A DNA stretch of 64,000 bases. Source: Azomonas tarimensis. Lineage in GTDB: Bacteria; Pseudomonadota; Gammaproteobacteria; Pseudomonadales; Pseudomonadaceae. Below the pieces are notes generated by a model. That model had not been told where the DNA came from. It saw only the letters and a list, made by a program, of their open reading frames with translations, and searched no databases. The stretch is taken from positions 372,001 through 436,000 of the forward strand of contig NZ_JBHRXZ010000024.1 in assembly GCF_042648805.1 (NCBI RefSeq). The letters run 5' to 3'. Shown piece after piece: positions 31,546 through 40,347 of this stretch; within the stretch, counting starts at the first letter, position 1, and each line of letters starts with the position of its first letter. The translations under genes were made by a program, and so were the position numbers.

Positions 31546-32108
31546 TAGTTTCTCCTAGCTTACTACTTCCTGAAGGGCAATTGCCTGGAAATGAATCGTC
31601 TAAAGAGGAAGTCTGGCAATAGTTTTTGCCAGACAATGATTAATGGCTCGCCCCAACACTTCTTATCTTTGGAAACAGCCGTCTTGCGGGGCGGATTTAT
31701 AATAGCTTTTGCCGCAGATGGGAAATTCTCTCGATAGCAGGCGGGCGTCAGATTGTCGTCGAATTATAGATACGATATTGTCTAGCCATCACAGCATGGC
31801 CGGTTTACAGGCGCTATGCCATCGCAGCGAAACGCCGCTATGGTTGAGCGTTACGCCTATTCCGGATGTAAGCCAAGGCCTACAAAGCGACAATATTTTG
31901 ATGCTCAGCTGAATAGCTGTACGAATGTGACGGGAATTCCCCCCCGACAAGCGGTAGCGGCAATTAGTGATTCAGTTCACGTAAAACCCCTTTTTTCGGC
32001 AGGCAAGCGTAGAACTTGAGCCAGCCTGGCGGGGGTGGACATAGCCATGCAAGGGGGGTCAGGGTCAAGGCCACAGGACGTGGCCCTGACATTTGACCTG
32101 CAGCGGCT
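31546..32108. other. Intergenic, low-GC region with an inverted repeat
   Basis: About 560 bases, less GC-rich than most of the window. A perfect 9-base inverted repeat (GTCTGGCAA, TAGTTT, TTGCCAGAC) at 31611-31634 lies 66 bases upstream of the GH5 start and may be an operator. Short frames (for example 31709-31912) have no support. GGCCAC/GTGGCC at 32069-32085 is a small hairpin. Nothing else seen. Confidence 0.45.
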
Positions 32109-33245
32109 CTATTGCTGTTCCAGGCCCAGTTGCAGGACCTGGCCGCTGGCGTCGTCCGTCACGACATAAAGGAAACCGTCCGGACCGAGGCGGACATCAC
32201 GAACTCGCTTGCCGAGCGGCTTGAGCAGTCGCTCCTCGTGGATGATGGCGTCCCCGTCGAGCTCCAGGCGTATCAACGAACGGTCAGCCAACGCGCCGAC
32301 AAAGAGGTTGCGCTGCCAGCCTTCGAAGCGTTCGGCGTCATAGAAGGCCATGCCGCTTACCGCAGGCGACTGCATCCAGACGTGGTGAGGTGGCTCGGCG
32401 CCGTCCACCGTCTGGCCCTTGGCTTCGGGAATCGGCTGGCCACTGTAGTTGATGCCATGGGTCGCCAACGGCCAGCCATAGTTCTTGCCCATCTCGGGCA
32501 GGTTGATCTCGTCGCCGCCGCGCGGGCCATGATCGTGGACCCAGAGTGCGCCGGTCCAAGGGTTGATCGCCGCGCCCTGCTGATTGCGGTGGCCATAGGA
32601 CCAGATTTCCGCGAGCGCATCGTCGCGACCGACAAAGGGGTTGTCGTCCGGCACGCTACCATCGGGGCGGATGCGGATAATCGAACCCTGATGCTTGTCC
32701 AGCTCCTGTGCAGTGGCGCGCTGGTTGTTGTCCCCCAGGGCGATGAACAGGTAGCCCTCATCGAAGGCCAGCCGCGAGCCATAGTGCAGGCCGTCGCTCA
32801 GTTTGGGCTGCTGGCGGAAGATCACCTCGAAATTCTCTAACCGGCTGAGGTCGTCGCTGAGTCGACCACGGCCTGCCGCGGTGCCGGAGTTGCCGTTCTC
32901 CCCCGCTTCGGCGTAGGTCAGATAGACCATGCGGTCTTGCTCGAAATCAGGCGATAGCTGAACGTCCAGCAAGCCCCCCTGGCGTTGTGCATGAACCTCG
33001 GGCGTGCCCGCCAGTGGCTCGGACAGCGTACCGTCGAGCGATAGCACGCGCAGCCTCCCAGGGCGCTCGGTGACCAGCATCTGATCGCCACCGGGCAGGA
33101 AGGCGAGACTCCAGGGGTTCTCCAGGGCAGCGGTGATTTCCCTGACAGTGAGCGTGCCTTTCTCGGTATCGAATCTCTCGGCGGCCTGGAGGCCGGGTAC
33201 GGCAAGGGTTGCGCACAGGGCGGCAATGAGGCTCGGGCGTAGCAT
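32109..33245 (-). CDS. Periplasmic PQQ-dependent aldose sugar dehydrogenase
   Basis: A 378-residue soluble periplasmic beta-propeller enzyme. A signal peptide (MLRPSLIAALCATLAVPGLQAAE) leads to the family motifs ENPWSLAFLPGGDQMLVTERPGRL, GLLDVQLSPDF, the catalytic HYGSRLAF-type histidine motif and WVHDHGPRGGDEINLPEMGKNYGWP (PQQ and calcium ligands). It oxidises aldoses with PQQ as cofactor, passing electrons to the respiratory chain. Lone gene, intact, of normal length. Confidence 0.88.
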   Translation of the reverse strand: MLRPSLIAALCATLAVPGLQAAERFDTEKGTLTVREITAALENPWSLAFLPGGDQMLVTERPGRLRVLSLDGTLSEPLAGTPEVHAQRQGGLLDVQLSPDFEQDRMVYLTYAEAGENGNSGTAAGRGRLSDDLSRLENFEVIFRQQPKLSDGLHYGSRLAFDEGYLFIALGDNNQRATAQELDKHQGSIIRIRPDGSVPDDNPFVGRDDALAEIWSYGHRNQQGAAINPWTGALWVHDHGPRGGDEINLPEMGKNYGWPLATHGINYSGQPIPEAKGQTVDGAEPPHHVWMQSPAVSGMAFYDAERFEGWQRNLFVGALADRSLIRLELDGDAIIHEERLLKPLGKRVRDVRLGPDGFLYVVTDDASGQVLQLGLEQQ

Positions 33246-33397
33246 GACGTCTCCGCGATTCCGGGTAGATTGAATACAGACTAGAGAAGCGAGGGCGAAA
33301 TGCCGTCTATTTTTTAACAGAAAGAAACGGCAGTCGGCGCGAACAGCCGCCCGGCTGTCCGGTCCAACCTGCGCCGAAAGCTACCTTCGAGGCACTG

Positions 33398-33916
33398 ATG
33401 AAGACTCCTCTGGCCGCGGCCCTGCTCGTGGCGCTTGGTGGATGCGCCGCACCCGCGTCATATTGCGACCTGTCCGAAACCGGCAGTGCGTGCCGCCAGC
33501 AGCACCTGCTGCAACAGAATGACCTGATTCAGGCGCAGATCCTGGTGACTTCAGGCGGCGAGGAAGGCTTCGAACTCGCCGCCGCGCTGCTTGATCGCGC
33601 CGAAGGCGGTGATCGACGTGGTGAGGTGCATTTCTATCGCGGGCTGCTGGGCATCCGCAGCGGGGCGGCGCTCGCCGACACGCTGGCGCAGCTGGACACC
33701 GCGGCGTCTCGCCAGCATCCCCACGCGGTGGCGCTGCTCTACAAGATTTATAGTGAACCCTATCTGGTGGCGGAGGCGGACCCGGAGCGGGCCCGCCAGT
33801 ATCGTGACGCCTATGCCGAACTGGACGTGGCCCGCAGCGGCTACCCCTCCTTCGAACAGGCGCTGGTGATCGTCGAGCGCCTGCTGCCGCCTCAGGCCAG
33901 CGCCGTCAGCCCCTAG
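33398..33916 (+). CDS. Putative lipoprotein
   Basis: A 172-residue protein with a lipobox (LVALGGC, Cys16) after a short signal peptide, so lipidated in the periplasm. The mature part is helical with acidic clusters (GEEGFELAAALLDRAEGGDRRG, TLAQLDTAASRQHPHAVALLYKIYSEP), reminiscent of Sel1/TPR-like helical repeats but too short to assign. It lies tail-to-tail with 33920. Function unknown. Confidence 0.75.
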   Translation: MKTPLAAALLVALGGCAAPASYCDLSETGSACRQQHLLQQNDLIQAQILVTSGGEEGFELAAALLDRAEGGDRRGEVHFYRGLLGIRSGAALADTLAQLDTAASRQHPHAVALLYKIYSEPYLVAEADPERARQYRDAYAELDVARSGYPSFEQALVIVERLLPPQASAVSP

Positions 33917-33919
33917 AGA

Positions 33920-34102
33920 TCACGGCTGGGGCGTCCAGTGCTCGCGCTTCTCGCCGTTGGCCACAGCCTGTGCCTCGCTCTGCGTGGCGAAGGGCCCGGC
34001 CATGATCTTGCCGTCCAGCTCCACTACCCAGCAGACCATCCACGCGGCGCGCCAGGCTTGGGGAATCTCATCGCTCTTGAGCTCTTTGACTTCGAGTTTC
34101 AT
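33920..34102 (-). CDS. Small conserved hypothetical protein (60 residues)
   Basis: A 60-residue protein, MKLEVKELKSDEIPQAWRAA..., ending QAVANGEKREHWTPQP. The ATG at 34102 has a strong site (AAGGAG, 8 bases upstream), which supports this short form and not the longer reading frame upstream. It is rich in tryptophan and acidic residues, with no signal or membrane segment. Function unknown; small proteins of this type are common beside DUF1652 genes in pseudomonads. Confidence 0.7.
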   Translation of the reverse strand: MKLEVKELKSDEIPQAWRAAWMVCWVVELDGKIMAGPFATQSEAQAVANGEKREHWTPQP

Positions 34103-34261
34103 GGGCTTTGCTCCTTCTCTGAGTCGCACCGACTTCTCCAGTGCAGTCCTCAATTGACCACGGCGAGCGCCATTCTCTCGCTCGACGAGCCGCCGTGCGG
34201 TTGGAAACGGAGTGGAACCGGCAGGGTCTATCTTGCTCCGTTCCCCCGAGAAAGCCTGCAC

Positions 34262-34573
34262 ATGAGCCTGACACCCCTTGACCTGGACAACGCCATGCTG
34301 CTGGCCAGCGAAGCCTTTCTTCCCTATGGCTGCGTGACCAGTGCCAACCCGGACGACGACAGCTTCAGCTTCACTGTCATGAGCGGCAGTGGCGAAGAGG
34401 TGTTGCGGGTGACGGACATCTCCTACGGTCGTTATGCCGACCCTGCGCGGCTGGCCGCCGTGCTGGCCCAGGCTCGGCGTGACCTGGAGCTGGAAGGCTG
34501 CCCGCTCGACCCCTGGAACATGCCGGCCCTGGCGGATGATGGCGGTGTTCCCGAGACGACGCCCAACTATTGA
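34262..34573 (+). CDS. DUF1652-like small protein
   Basis: A 103-residue protein with the DUF1652 look: LDLDNAMLLASEAFLPYGCVTSANPDDDSFSFTVMSGSGEEVLRVTDISYGRYADPARLAAVLAQARRDLE. DUF1652 proteins are pseudomonad-specific and of unknown function. The ATG at 34262 was chosen by fit to that family; the ribosome-binding site is weak. Divergent from the 60-residue gene. Confidence 0.7.
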   Translation: MSLTPLDLDNAMLLASEAFLPYGCVTSANPDDDSFSFTVMSGSGEEVLRVTDISYGRYADPARLAAVLAQARRDLELEGCPLDPWNMPALADDGGVPETTPNY

Positions 34574-34630
34574 GCTGCCGTTGCGCACGCCCCTGCGGAA
34601 ACTTCCCCCCTGACAGCGGGTCGGTAACCT

Positions 34631-34650
34631 GTAGGGTGCGCCACGCTACG
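34631..34650. repeat. Fragment of a GTAGGGTGCGCC-type palindrome
   Basis: GTAGGGTGCGCCACGCTAC, part of the same family of GTAGG-ended palindromes found at 15360 and 52785. Truncated, single copy. Confidence 0.35.
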
Positions 34651-34711
34651 GGCGGACATTACCTGAGCCGGGTCGGCGGCCGATCTGCCGCTGCGGACAT
34701 TTGGAGGGGAG

Positions 34712-36013
34712 ATGCCCATGGGCAATCTGGCACGCGAGCCAGGCCAGCAAGCGGAAACGGCCGGCCTCGATGACCTGCTGCAGCGCTTCCAGCGCAACCG
34801 AGCCACCAGCGAGGCGATCTGCGCCCCACTGGAGATCGAGGATTACGTCATCCAGAGCATGCCCGACGTGAGTCCGCCAAAGTGGCACCTGGCACACGTC
34901 AGCTGGTTTTTCGAAGCCTTTCTCCTGGTCCCCTACCTCCCCGGCTACAAGCCGTTCGACAAGGTCTTCGACCACCTCTTCAATTCCTATTACGAAACCC
35001 ACAGCCAGCCCTTTCCCCGTGCCCGCCGCGGGCTGATCTCGCGTCCAGGCGTGCAGGAGGTGCTGCGTTACCGGGCACATGTCGACCGGGCCATGGGTGA
35101 ACTGCTGACCCACCCGCCGAGGCAGCAGACGCTGGAAATCGCCCGGCGTACCGAGCTGGGCCTGCAGCATGAGCAGCAACACCAGGAACTGCTGGTGATG
35201 GACATCAAGCACATCCTGGCGCAGAACCCCATGCATCCGGTATACCGCGCCGATCTCGAGCCCGCGCCAGGCGCTGGACTCGAGCGCCTGCGCTGGCATG
35301 ACTTCCAGGGCGGCCTGTGTGAGGTGGGCCATCAGGGTAACGGCTTCGCCTTTGATTGCGAGACGCCGCGCCATCGCCAGTTCATCGAGGACTTCCGGCT
35401 CGCCAACCGGCTGGTGAGCAACGGCGAGTACCTGTCGTTCATGGCCGATGGCGGTTACGCCCGGGCGGAACTCTGGCTTTCCGATGGCTGGCAGATGATC
35501 CAGCAACAAGGCTGGCACGCGCCCCTTTACTGGGAGCGACTGGATGGTTTCTGGCATGAGATGACCCTGGGCGGACTGCGCTCACTAGACCTTGCCGCGC
35601 CGGTCTGTCACATCAGCTTCTACGAGGCCGACGCTTATGCCCGCTGGGCCGGCGCTCGCCTGCCCAGCGAGGCGGAATGGGAAATCGCCGCGAGCAGTGT
35701 GGCCGTCGAGGGCAATCTTCTCGAGAGCGACTACCTCCACCCGATCGCCAACCTCAGCGACGCCGATGGGCTGCACCAGGTCTATGGCGATGTCTGGGAA
35801 TGGACCGCCAGCCCCTACCGGCCCTATCCCGGCTTCCAACCGCTCGAAGGCAGCCTCGGCGAATACAACGGCAAGTTCATGTCCGGACAGATGGTGCTGC
35901 GCGGCGGCGGCTGCGCCACACCTGCCGACCATATACGGGTGACCTACCGCAACTTCTTCCCGCCCTCAGCACGCTGGCAGTTCGGTGGCCTGCGTCTCGC
36001 CAAGGAGATTTGA
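34712..36013 (+). CDS. egtB: Ergothioneine biosynthesis protein EgtB-like
   Basis: A 433-residue non-haem iron sulfoxide synthase. The N-terminal DinB-like domain supplies metal ligands: KWHLAHVSWFFEAF (His59/His62) and HEQQHQE (HX3HXE, His153, His157), and the C-terminal SUMF/FGE-like domain (about 290-430) is present (ADAYARWAGARLPSEAEWEIA, VWEWTASPYRPY, RGGGCATP). It joins trimethylhistidine (hercynine) to cysteine or gamma-glutamylcysteine with oxygen. The TTGGAGGGGAG before the ATG is a good ribosome-binding site. It is followed by egtD after one base. Confidence 0.88.
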   Translation: MPMGNLAREPGQQAETAGLDDLLQRFQRNRATSEAICAPLEIEDYVIQSMPDVSPPKWHLAHVSWFFEAFLLVPYLPGYKPFDKVFDHLFNSYYETHSQPFPRARRGLISRPGVQEVLRYRAHVDRAMGELLTHPPRQQTLEIARRTELGLQHEQQHQELLVMDIKHILAQNPMHPVYRADLEPAPGAGLERLRWHDFQGGLCEVGHQGNGFAFDCETPRHRQFIEDFRLANRLVSNGEYLSFMADGGYARAELWLSDGWQMIQQQGWHAPLYWERLDGFWHEMTLGGLRSLDLAAPVCHISFYEADAYARWAGARLPSEAEWEIAASSVAVEGNLLESDYLHPIANLSDADGLHQVYGDVWEWTASPYRPYPGFQPLEGSLGEYNGKFMSGQMVLRGGGCATPADHIRVTYRNFFPPSARWQFGGLRLAKEI

Positions 36014-36014
36014 C

Positions 36015-36974
36015 ATGGCGCTTGCCATCCACTTTCACGAGCAATCACAGCCTGCCCCGGAAAGCTCCCTGCGCGATGAAGCACTGGCTGGTCTTTCCTG
36101 CAGTCCGAAATGGCTGTCGCCGAAGTTCTTCTATGATCGGCGCGGCTCGGAGCTGTTCGAAAAGATTTGCCAGCAACCCGAGTATTACCTCACCCGCACC
36201 GAAGAAGGCATCCTGCGTGAAGCGGTGGACGACATCGCCCGCCTGAGCGGTCCCGGCATCGACCTCATCGAGTTCGGCAGCGGCGCCAGCCGCAAGGTCC
36301 GCCTGCTGCTCGAAGCCCTGCGGCCGATCAGTTACCTGGGCATCGACATTTCCGAGGACTTTCTACTCTCGAGCACCCAGCGCCTGGCCGCCGACTACCC
36401 ATGGCTGGAAGTGCATGCGGCCTGCAGCGACTTTTCCCAGCGCCTCGACTTGCCGGAGGATTTCCACAGCGCCCATCCGCTGGCCTTCTACCCGGGCTCG
36501 AGCATCGGCAATTTCACCCCGGCCCAGGCCCGCCGATTTCTTGGCGAACTGCACGACCTGCTGCCGCCTGGTGGCGGTGCATTGATCGGCGTGGATCTGG
36601 TCAAGGACAGGACGACCCTGGAGGCGGCCTACAACGACAGGGCGCGGGCCACGGCGGCTTTCAACCTGAATGTACTGCAGCGTATCCGGGACGAGCTGGA
36701 CAGCGACATCGACCCCTCTCGATTCGAACACCATGCGTTCTTCAACGATGCGGAGTGCCGGATCGAGATGCATCTGGTGGCTACCGAAGCCCAGGATGTG
36801 CGTATCGAAGGTCAGTCCTTCCATTTCGCCGAGGGCGAAAGTCTGCACACGGAAAATTCCTACAAATACTCGCTGGAATCCTTCTGCGCCCTCGCCCGCT
36901 CCGCCGGGTTCGATTGCATCGGTCGCTGGCTCGACGATGATGAGCTGTTCAGCGTGCATTACCTGCAGCGCTGA
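36015..36974 (+). CDS. egtD: L-histidine N-alpha-methyltransferase EgtD-like
   Basis: A 319-residue SAM-dependent methyltransferase. It opens SCSPKWLSPKFFYDRRGSELFEKICQQPEYYLTRTEEGIL, the EgtD/DUF2260 signature, followed by the SAM-binding loop IEFGSGASRKVRLLLEAL and GALIGVDLVKD. It trimethylates histidine to hercynine, the first step of ergothioneine synthesis. The AAGGAG that positions ATG 36015 lies inside the end of egtB, so the pair is co-translated. Intact. Confidence 0.88.
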   Translation: MALAIHFHEQSQPAPESSLRDEALAGLSCSPKWLSPKFFYDRRGSELFEKICQQPEYYLTRTEEGILREAVDDIARLSGPGIDLIEFGSGASRKVRLLLEALRPISYLGIDISEDFLLSSTQRLAADYPWLEVHAACSDFSQRLDLPEDFHSAHPLAFYPGSSIGNFTPAQARRFLGELHDLLPPGGGALIGVDLVKDRTTLEAAYNDRARATAAFNLNVLQRIRDELDSDIDPSRFEHHAFFNDAECRIEMHLVATEAQDVRIEGQSFHFAEGESLHTENSYKYSLESFCALARSAGFDCIGRWLDDDELFSVHYLQR

Positions 36975-36985
36975 TCCATGAGCAC

Positions 36986-37005
36986 GCCGGGCCGTCAGGC
37001 CCGGC
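36986..37005 (+). terminator. Hairpin after egtD
   Basis: GCCGGGCC, GTCA, GGCCCGGC: a strong stem between converging genes, with no T-run on either side. It may slow or stop transcription from egtBD. Confidence 0.4.
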
Positions 37006-37020
37006 AGTGCACCTGCGGTG

Positions 37021-37398
37021 CTAGCGGAAGTCCGCGGCCAGGGGATCGAAGGATTCGCCGGTGAGCGCGGCGCTGTCGAGTGAATCGAGTCGCTGCCGAG
37101 CCTGGCTTCCACCGTTTTCGAGCAACTGCAGCAGGCGCGTCCCACGCTCGGTCAGCGCGAAGTTTTCGCCATTGCCGCCCAGATCGTCGGGGCGTGCCAC
37201 GATGAATCCGCCGTTGAACAGGTCGCCTTCGTAATTGGCGGCTTCCATTCGGAAGTCGTCCATGTCGGGCAGGGATTGCCCCGACCCTTCCATCGCCATC
37301 GCATGGGCTTCGGCGATCTGGCGCGGCTTGAAGGTTTCCTCGCCGTTGTCACGAATTTCGCGCAGCAGGCGCGCCATCAGATCCCAGTTGTAGCTCAT
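37021..37398 (-). CDS. DUF2513-like putative regulator
   Basis: A 125-residue cytosolic protein, MSYNWDLMARLLREIRDNGEETFKPRQIAEAHAMAMEG..., ending FDPLAADFR. The layout (helical start, then GDLFNGGFIVARPDDLGGNGENFALTERGTRLLQLLE) resembles DUF2513 winged-helix proteins, with TERGTRLL like a winged-helix turn. The start at 37398 is fixed by GGAGG 8 bases upstream. The 11-residue extension upstream is not needed. Regulatory role is a guess. Confidence 0.65.
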   Translation of the reverse strand: MSYNWDLMARLLREIRDNGEETFKPRQIAEAHAMAMEGSGQSLPDMDDFRMEAANYEGDLFNGGFIVARPDDLGGNGENFALTERGTRLLQLLENGGSQARQRLDSLDSAALTGESFDPLAADFR

Positions 37399-37564
37399 GG
37401 ATATGTCCTCCACTTGACCTGTCCCGGCCACCCTGATCAGAGCGACCTCTTGCTATTGGGACTCAGCCTGGGGCGTGGTGGTTCGGTTCACAGCGGGGCG
37501 GAAAAGATGAACTTAGATTGCCGGACCGCGATCCACCGTACAGGTACCCAGAGAGGTAAATGCC

Positions 37565-37879
37565 ATGAGAGCCCTGATCATCACCGCCCTGGCCAGCCTG
37601 CTGGCCGCCCCGGCCGCCTTCGCCTGCACCAGCGACGAGGCGGACCGCAAAGCACAGGAGCTGGCCGAAAAGGTCAACCAGGTCACCCAGAGCGATGCGG
37701 ATCGCGCTGCGGCGATCAATGAGGAAATGCGCGAGATGCGACTTGCCCGCACCGCAGAAACCCTGGAAAACGAATGCCGCGCCTACGATATCCGCATGGA
37801 AGAGCTGGAACAGGCGCAGCAGCAGGCGGACATCCCCACGACGGATGCCCCCGCGCCCCTGCATAACAAGCAACCCTGA
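37565..37879 (+). CDS. Small periplasmic helical protein
   Basis: A 104-residue secreted protein. Signal peptide MRALIITALASLLAAPAAFA, then CTSDEADRKAQELAEKVNQVTQSD..., with helical, glutamate-rich sequence and a Cys near residue 75. The upstream GAGAGG supports the start. The cysteine pair could form a disulfide. Function unknown. Confidence 0.75.
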   Translation: MRALIITALASLLAAPAAFACTSDEADRKAQELAEKVNQVTQSDADRAAAINEEMREMRLARTAETLENECRAYDIRMEELEQAQQQADIPTTDAPAPLHNKQP

Positions 37880-37900
37880 GTCAACGCGCCCGCGCCGAGG

Positions 37901-39229
37901 TCATTCCTCGGTCTTGCGACGCTTGAGCGGTGCCAGGCCATCCTGACTCACCAGTGATGGCTTGGGACCATTCTTGGGCCGGGAGCGCTTTTCACCAGAT
38001 TTCCTGTCACCCGTCTTCTTCTCGCCGGCCTTCTTCTCGACTTTCTTTTTCTTGGTGCCCGCCGCCTTGCCGGACGCCTTGAGATTCTTCGGCCCCGCGT
38101 AGCTGCCCTTGAGCTCGGAAATGGTGCGGCGCTCGAAGCGCTGCTTGAGGTAACGCTCGACGCTGGACATCAGGTTCCAGTCGTTATGGCAGATCAGCGA
38201 GATCGCCTGCCCCTCGCCTCCCGCCCGGCCGGTACGACCGATGCGGTGCACGTATTCATCGCCCGAGCGCGGCATGTCGAAGTTGATCACCAGATCGAGG
38301 CCATCCACATCCAGCCCCCGCGCCGCCACGTCGGTGGCCACCAGCACCCGCGCGCCGCCCTGCTTGAGGCGGTCGATGGCGAGCTTGCGATCCTTCTGGT
38401 CCTTGTCGCCGTGCAAGACGAACGCCTTGACCCCAGCGGCTACCAGACGGCCGTAGAGGCGGTCGGCCTGGGTGCGGGTATTGGTGAAGATGATCGCCTT
38501 GTCGTAGGTCTCGTTGGCCAGCAGCCACTGCACCAGTTTTTCCTTATGCGCCGGATCATCGGCCGTGATGATCTGCTGACGCACTTTCTCGTTCAGCTCG
38601 CTGACGGCGTTGAGCATCAGATGCTGCGGCTCGCGCAGCAGTCGGCCAGTCATCTCGCGCAATGCCGTTCCGCCGGTGGTGGCGGAAAACAGCAGGGTCT
38701 GCTGACGCTGGCTGCACTCGTTGGCCAGGCGCAAGACGTCGTCGGCGAAGCCCATGTCGAGCATCCGGTCCGCCTCGTCGAGTACCAGTACCTGGACGTC
38801 ACGGAGAATCAGGTTGCCGGCGTTGAGGTGTTCGAGCAGCCGGCCGGGAGTGCCGATCAGCACATCCGGGATCTTGCGCAGCATCGCCGCCTGGACCTTG
38901 AAGTCCTCCCCGCCAGTGATCAGCCCGCCCTTGAGAAAGGTGAAGCGGGCAAAACGCTCCAGCTCCTTCAGGGTCTGCTGGGCCAGCTCACGGGTCGGCA
39001 GGAGGATTAGCGCGCGCACGTCGCCCTTGTGCTCCTGGTCGAGCAATCGATGCAGCACCGGCAGCAGGAACGCGGCGGTCTTGCCACTGCCGGTCTGCGC
39101 AGTCACGCGCAGGTCCCGGCCTTCGAGCGCGGGCGGGATGGCGGCAGCCTGGACCGGGGTAGGCGTGTCGAAACGGAGTTCCGCAACAGCCTTGAGCAGG
39201 CGTTCATGCAGGGCGAAATCAGCGAACAA
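37901..39229 (-). CDS. DEAD-box RNA helicase
   Basis: A 442-residue RhlE/RhlB-like helicase. All motifs are present: TPVQAAAIP (Q), AQTGSGKTAAF (I), PTRELAQQ, TPGRLLEHL, VLDEADRMLDMGF (II), FSATT (III), VATDVAARGLDV and HRIGRTGR (VI). The C-terminal tail is a lysine-rich stretch (GTKKKKVEKKAGEKKTGDRKSGEKRSRPK), typical for RNA binding. The start is TTG 39229 (LFADFALHERLL), the family N-terminus, preceded by GAGGTG; the upstream in-frame ATG adds an unrelated 52-residue stretch. Role: RNA remodelling, perhaps cold or ribosome assembly. Confidence 0.9.
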   Translation of the reverse strand: MFADFALHERLLKAVAELRFDTPTPVQAAAIPPALEGRDLRVTAQTGSGKTAAFLLPVLHRLLDQEHKGDVRALILLPTRELAQQTLKELERFARFTFLKGGLITGGEDFKVQAAMLRKIPDVLIGTPGRLLEHLNAGNLILRDVQVLVLDEADRMLDMGFADDVLRLANECSQRQQTLLFSATTGGTALREMTGRLLREPQHLMLNAVSELNEKVRQQIITADDPAHKEKLVQWLLANETYDKAIIFTNTRTQADRLYGRLVAAGVKAFVLHGDKDQKDRKLAIDRLKQGGARVLVATDVAARGLDVDGLDLVINFDMPRSGDEYVHRIGRTGRAGGEGQAISLICHNDWNLMSSVERYLKQRFERRTISELKGSYAGPKNLKASGKAAGTKKKKVEKKAGEKKTGDRKSGEKRSRPKNGPKPSLVSQDGLAPLKRRKTEE

Positions 39230-39375
39230 GGGGGCACCTCGACAGGGCGAATCTGGGTCGCATAGGGTAACCCGCCAGGGGCTCGAACGCTCGGCCTCGA
39301 ACGCGCGGAGCGATCCCCTTGATCGGCAGGCCCGCAGCTCGACATACTCGAGCCTCGATTCCACAGGAGCACAGG

Positions 39376-40284
39376 GTGAGAGCACCTCGCGTCACGCTGG
39401 ATCAATGGCGAACCTTGCAGGCCGTGGTCGACCACGGCGGTTTTGCCCAGGCGGCCGATGTCCTGCATCGCTCGCAATCCTCGGTCAGCTATACCGTGGC
39501 CCGGATGCAGGAACAGCTCGGTGTTCCCCTGCTACGCATGGAGGGGCGCAAGGCGGTACTCACCGAGGCGGGCGAGGTGCTGCTGCGCCGCTCCAGGCTA
39601 CTGGTCGCCCAGGCGGGGCAGCTCGAGGAGCTGGCACACCACATGGAGCAGGGCTGGGAGGCCGAGGTGCGCCTGGTGGTCGATGCCGCCTACCCCAACA
39701 GCAAGCTGGTGCGGGCGCTGTCGGCGTTCATGCCGCAGAGCCGCGGCTGCCGGGTGCGCCTGCGCGAGGAGGTGCTGTCCGGGGTCGAGGATGTCCTGCT
39801 GGATGGCTCGGCCGACCTCGCCATCACCGCCCTGGATATCACCGGGTATCTCGGCGTCGAACTGGGCGCGGTGGAGTTCGTGGCGGTGGCCCACAGCGCC
39901 CACCCGCTGCATCTGCTGCAGCGCAAGCTGAGCTCCCAGGATCTCGAGTCGCAGCTGCAGATCGTCGTGCGCGACACAGGTCAGCATCGCCCGCGCGACA
40001 GCGGCTGGTTGGGCGCCGAGCAGCGCTGGACGGTCGGCAGCCTCGCCACTTCTGTATCATTCGTTTCCAGCGGCCTGGGCTTTGCCTGGCTGCCGCGCCA
40101 CCTGATCCGGCGTGAACTCGAGGACGGCATACTCAGGGCGCTGCCAATGATTCAGGGCGGCGTCCGCCGTCCACAGTTTCACCTGTACACCAACAAGGAC
40201 AAGGCTCTCGGGCCGGCTACGCAGATCCTCATGGGGCTGATCACCGCCCAGAACGCCGACCCGCTGGCACCGCCCGGACGCTGA
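39376..40284 (+). CDS. LysR-family transcriptional regulator
   Basis: A 302-residue LysR protein starting with GTG 39376 (AGGAG 6 bases upstream). Helix-turn-helix domain about 5-65 (LDQWRTLQAVVDHGGFAQAADVLHRSQSSVSYTVARMQEQLGVPLLR), then the substrate-binding domain (LRLVVDAAYPNSKLVRAL-type start through GLGFAWLPRHLI). It is divergent from the helicase and 63 bases before the cyclophilin gene. Target unknown. Confidence 0.88.
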   Translation: MRAPRVTLDQWRTLQAVVDHGGFAQAADVLHRSQSSVSYTVARMQEQLGVPLLRMEGRKAVLTEAGEVLLRRSRLLVAQAGQLEELAHHMEQGWEAEVRLVVDAAYPNSKLVRALSAFMPQSRGCRVRLREEVLSGVEDVLLDGSADLAITALDITGYLGVELGAVEFVAVAHSAHPLHLLQRKLSSQDLESQLQIVVRDTGQHRPRDSGWLGAEQRWTVGSLATSVSFVSSGLGFAWLPRHLIRRELEDGILRALPMIQGGVRRPQFHLYTNKDKALGPATQILMGLITAQNADPLAPPGR

Positions 40285-40347
40285 GGCCGGGCGACTCCAC
40301 CGCAGCAAGGGCAGCCGCCTGCCCGTCACTACAACAGGAAACCCACC

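Noticed and set aside
31611..31634. Sigma-54 promoter upstream of the GH5 gene
   Set aside because: TGGC and TTGC are present, but GG and GC are 11 bases apart, not 10; it is better explained as an inverted repeat.
31709..32019. Two overlapping small open frames between GH5 and the sugar dehydrogenase
   Set aside because: No ribosome-binding site, unlikely composition, and they overlap each other in different frames.
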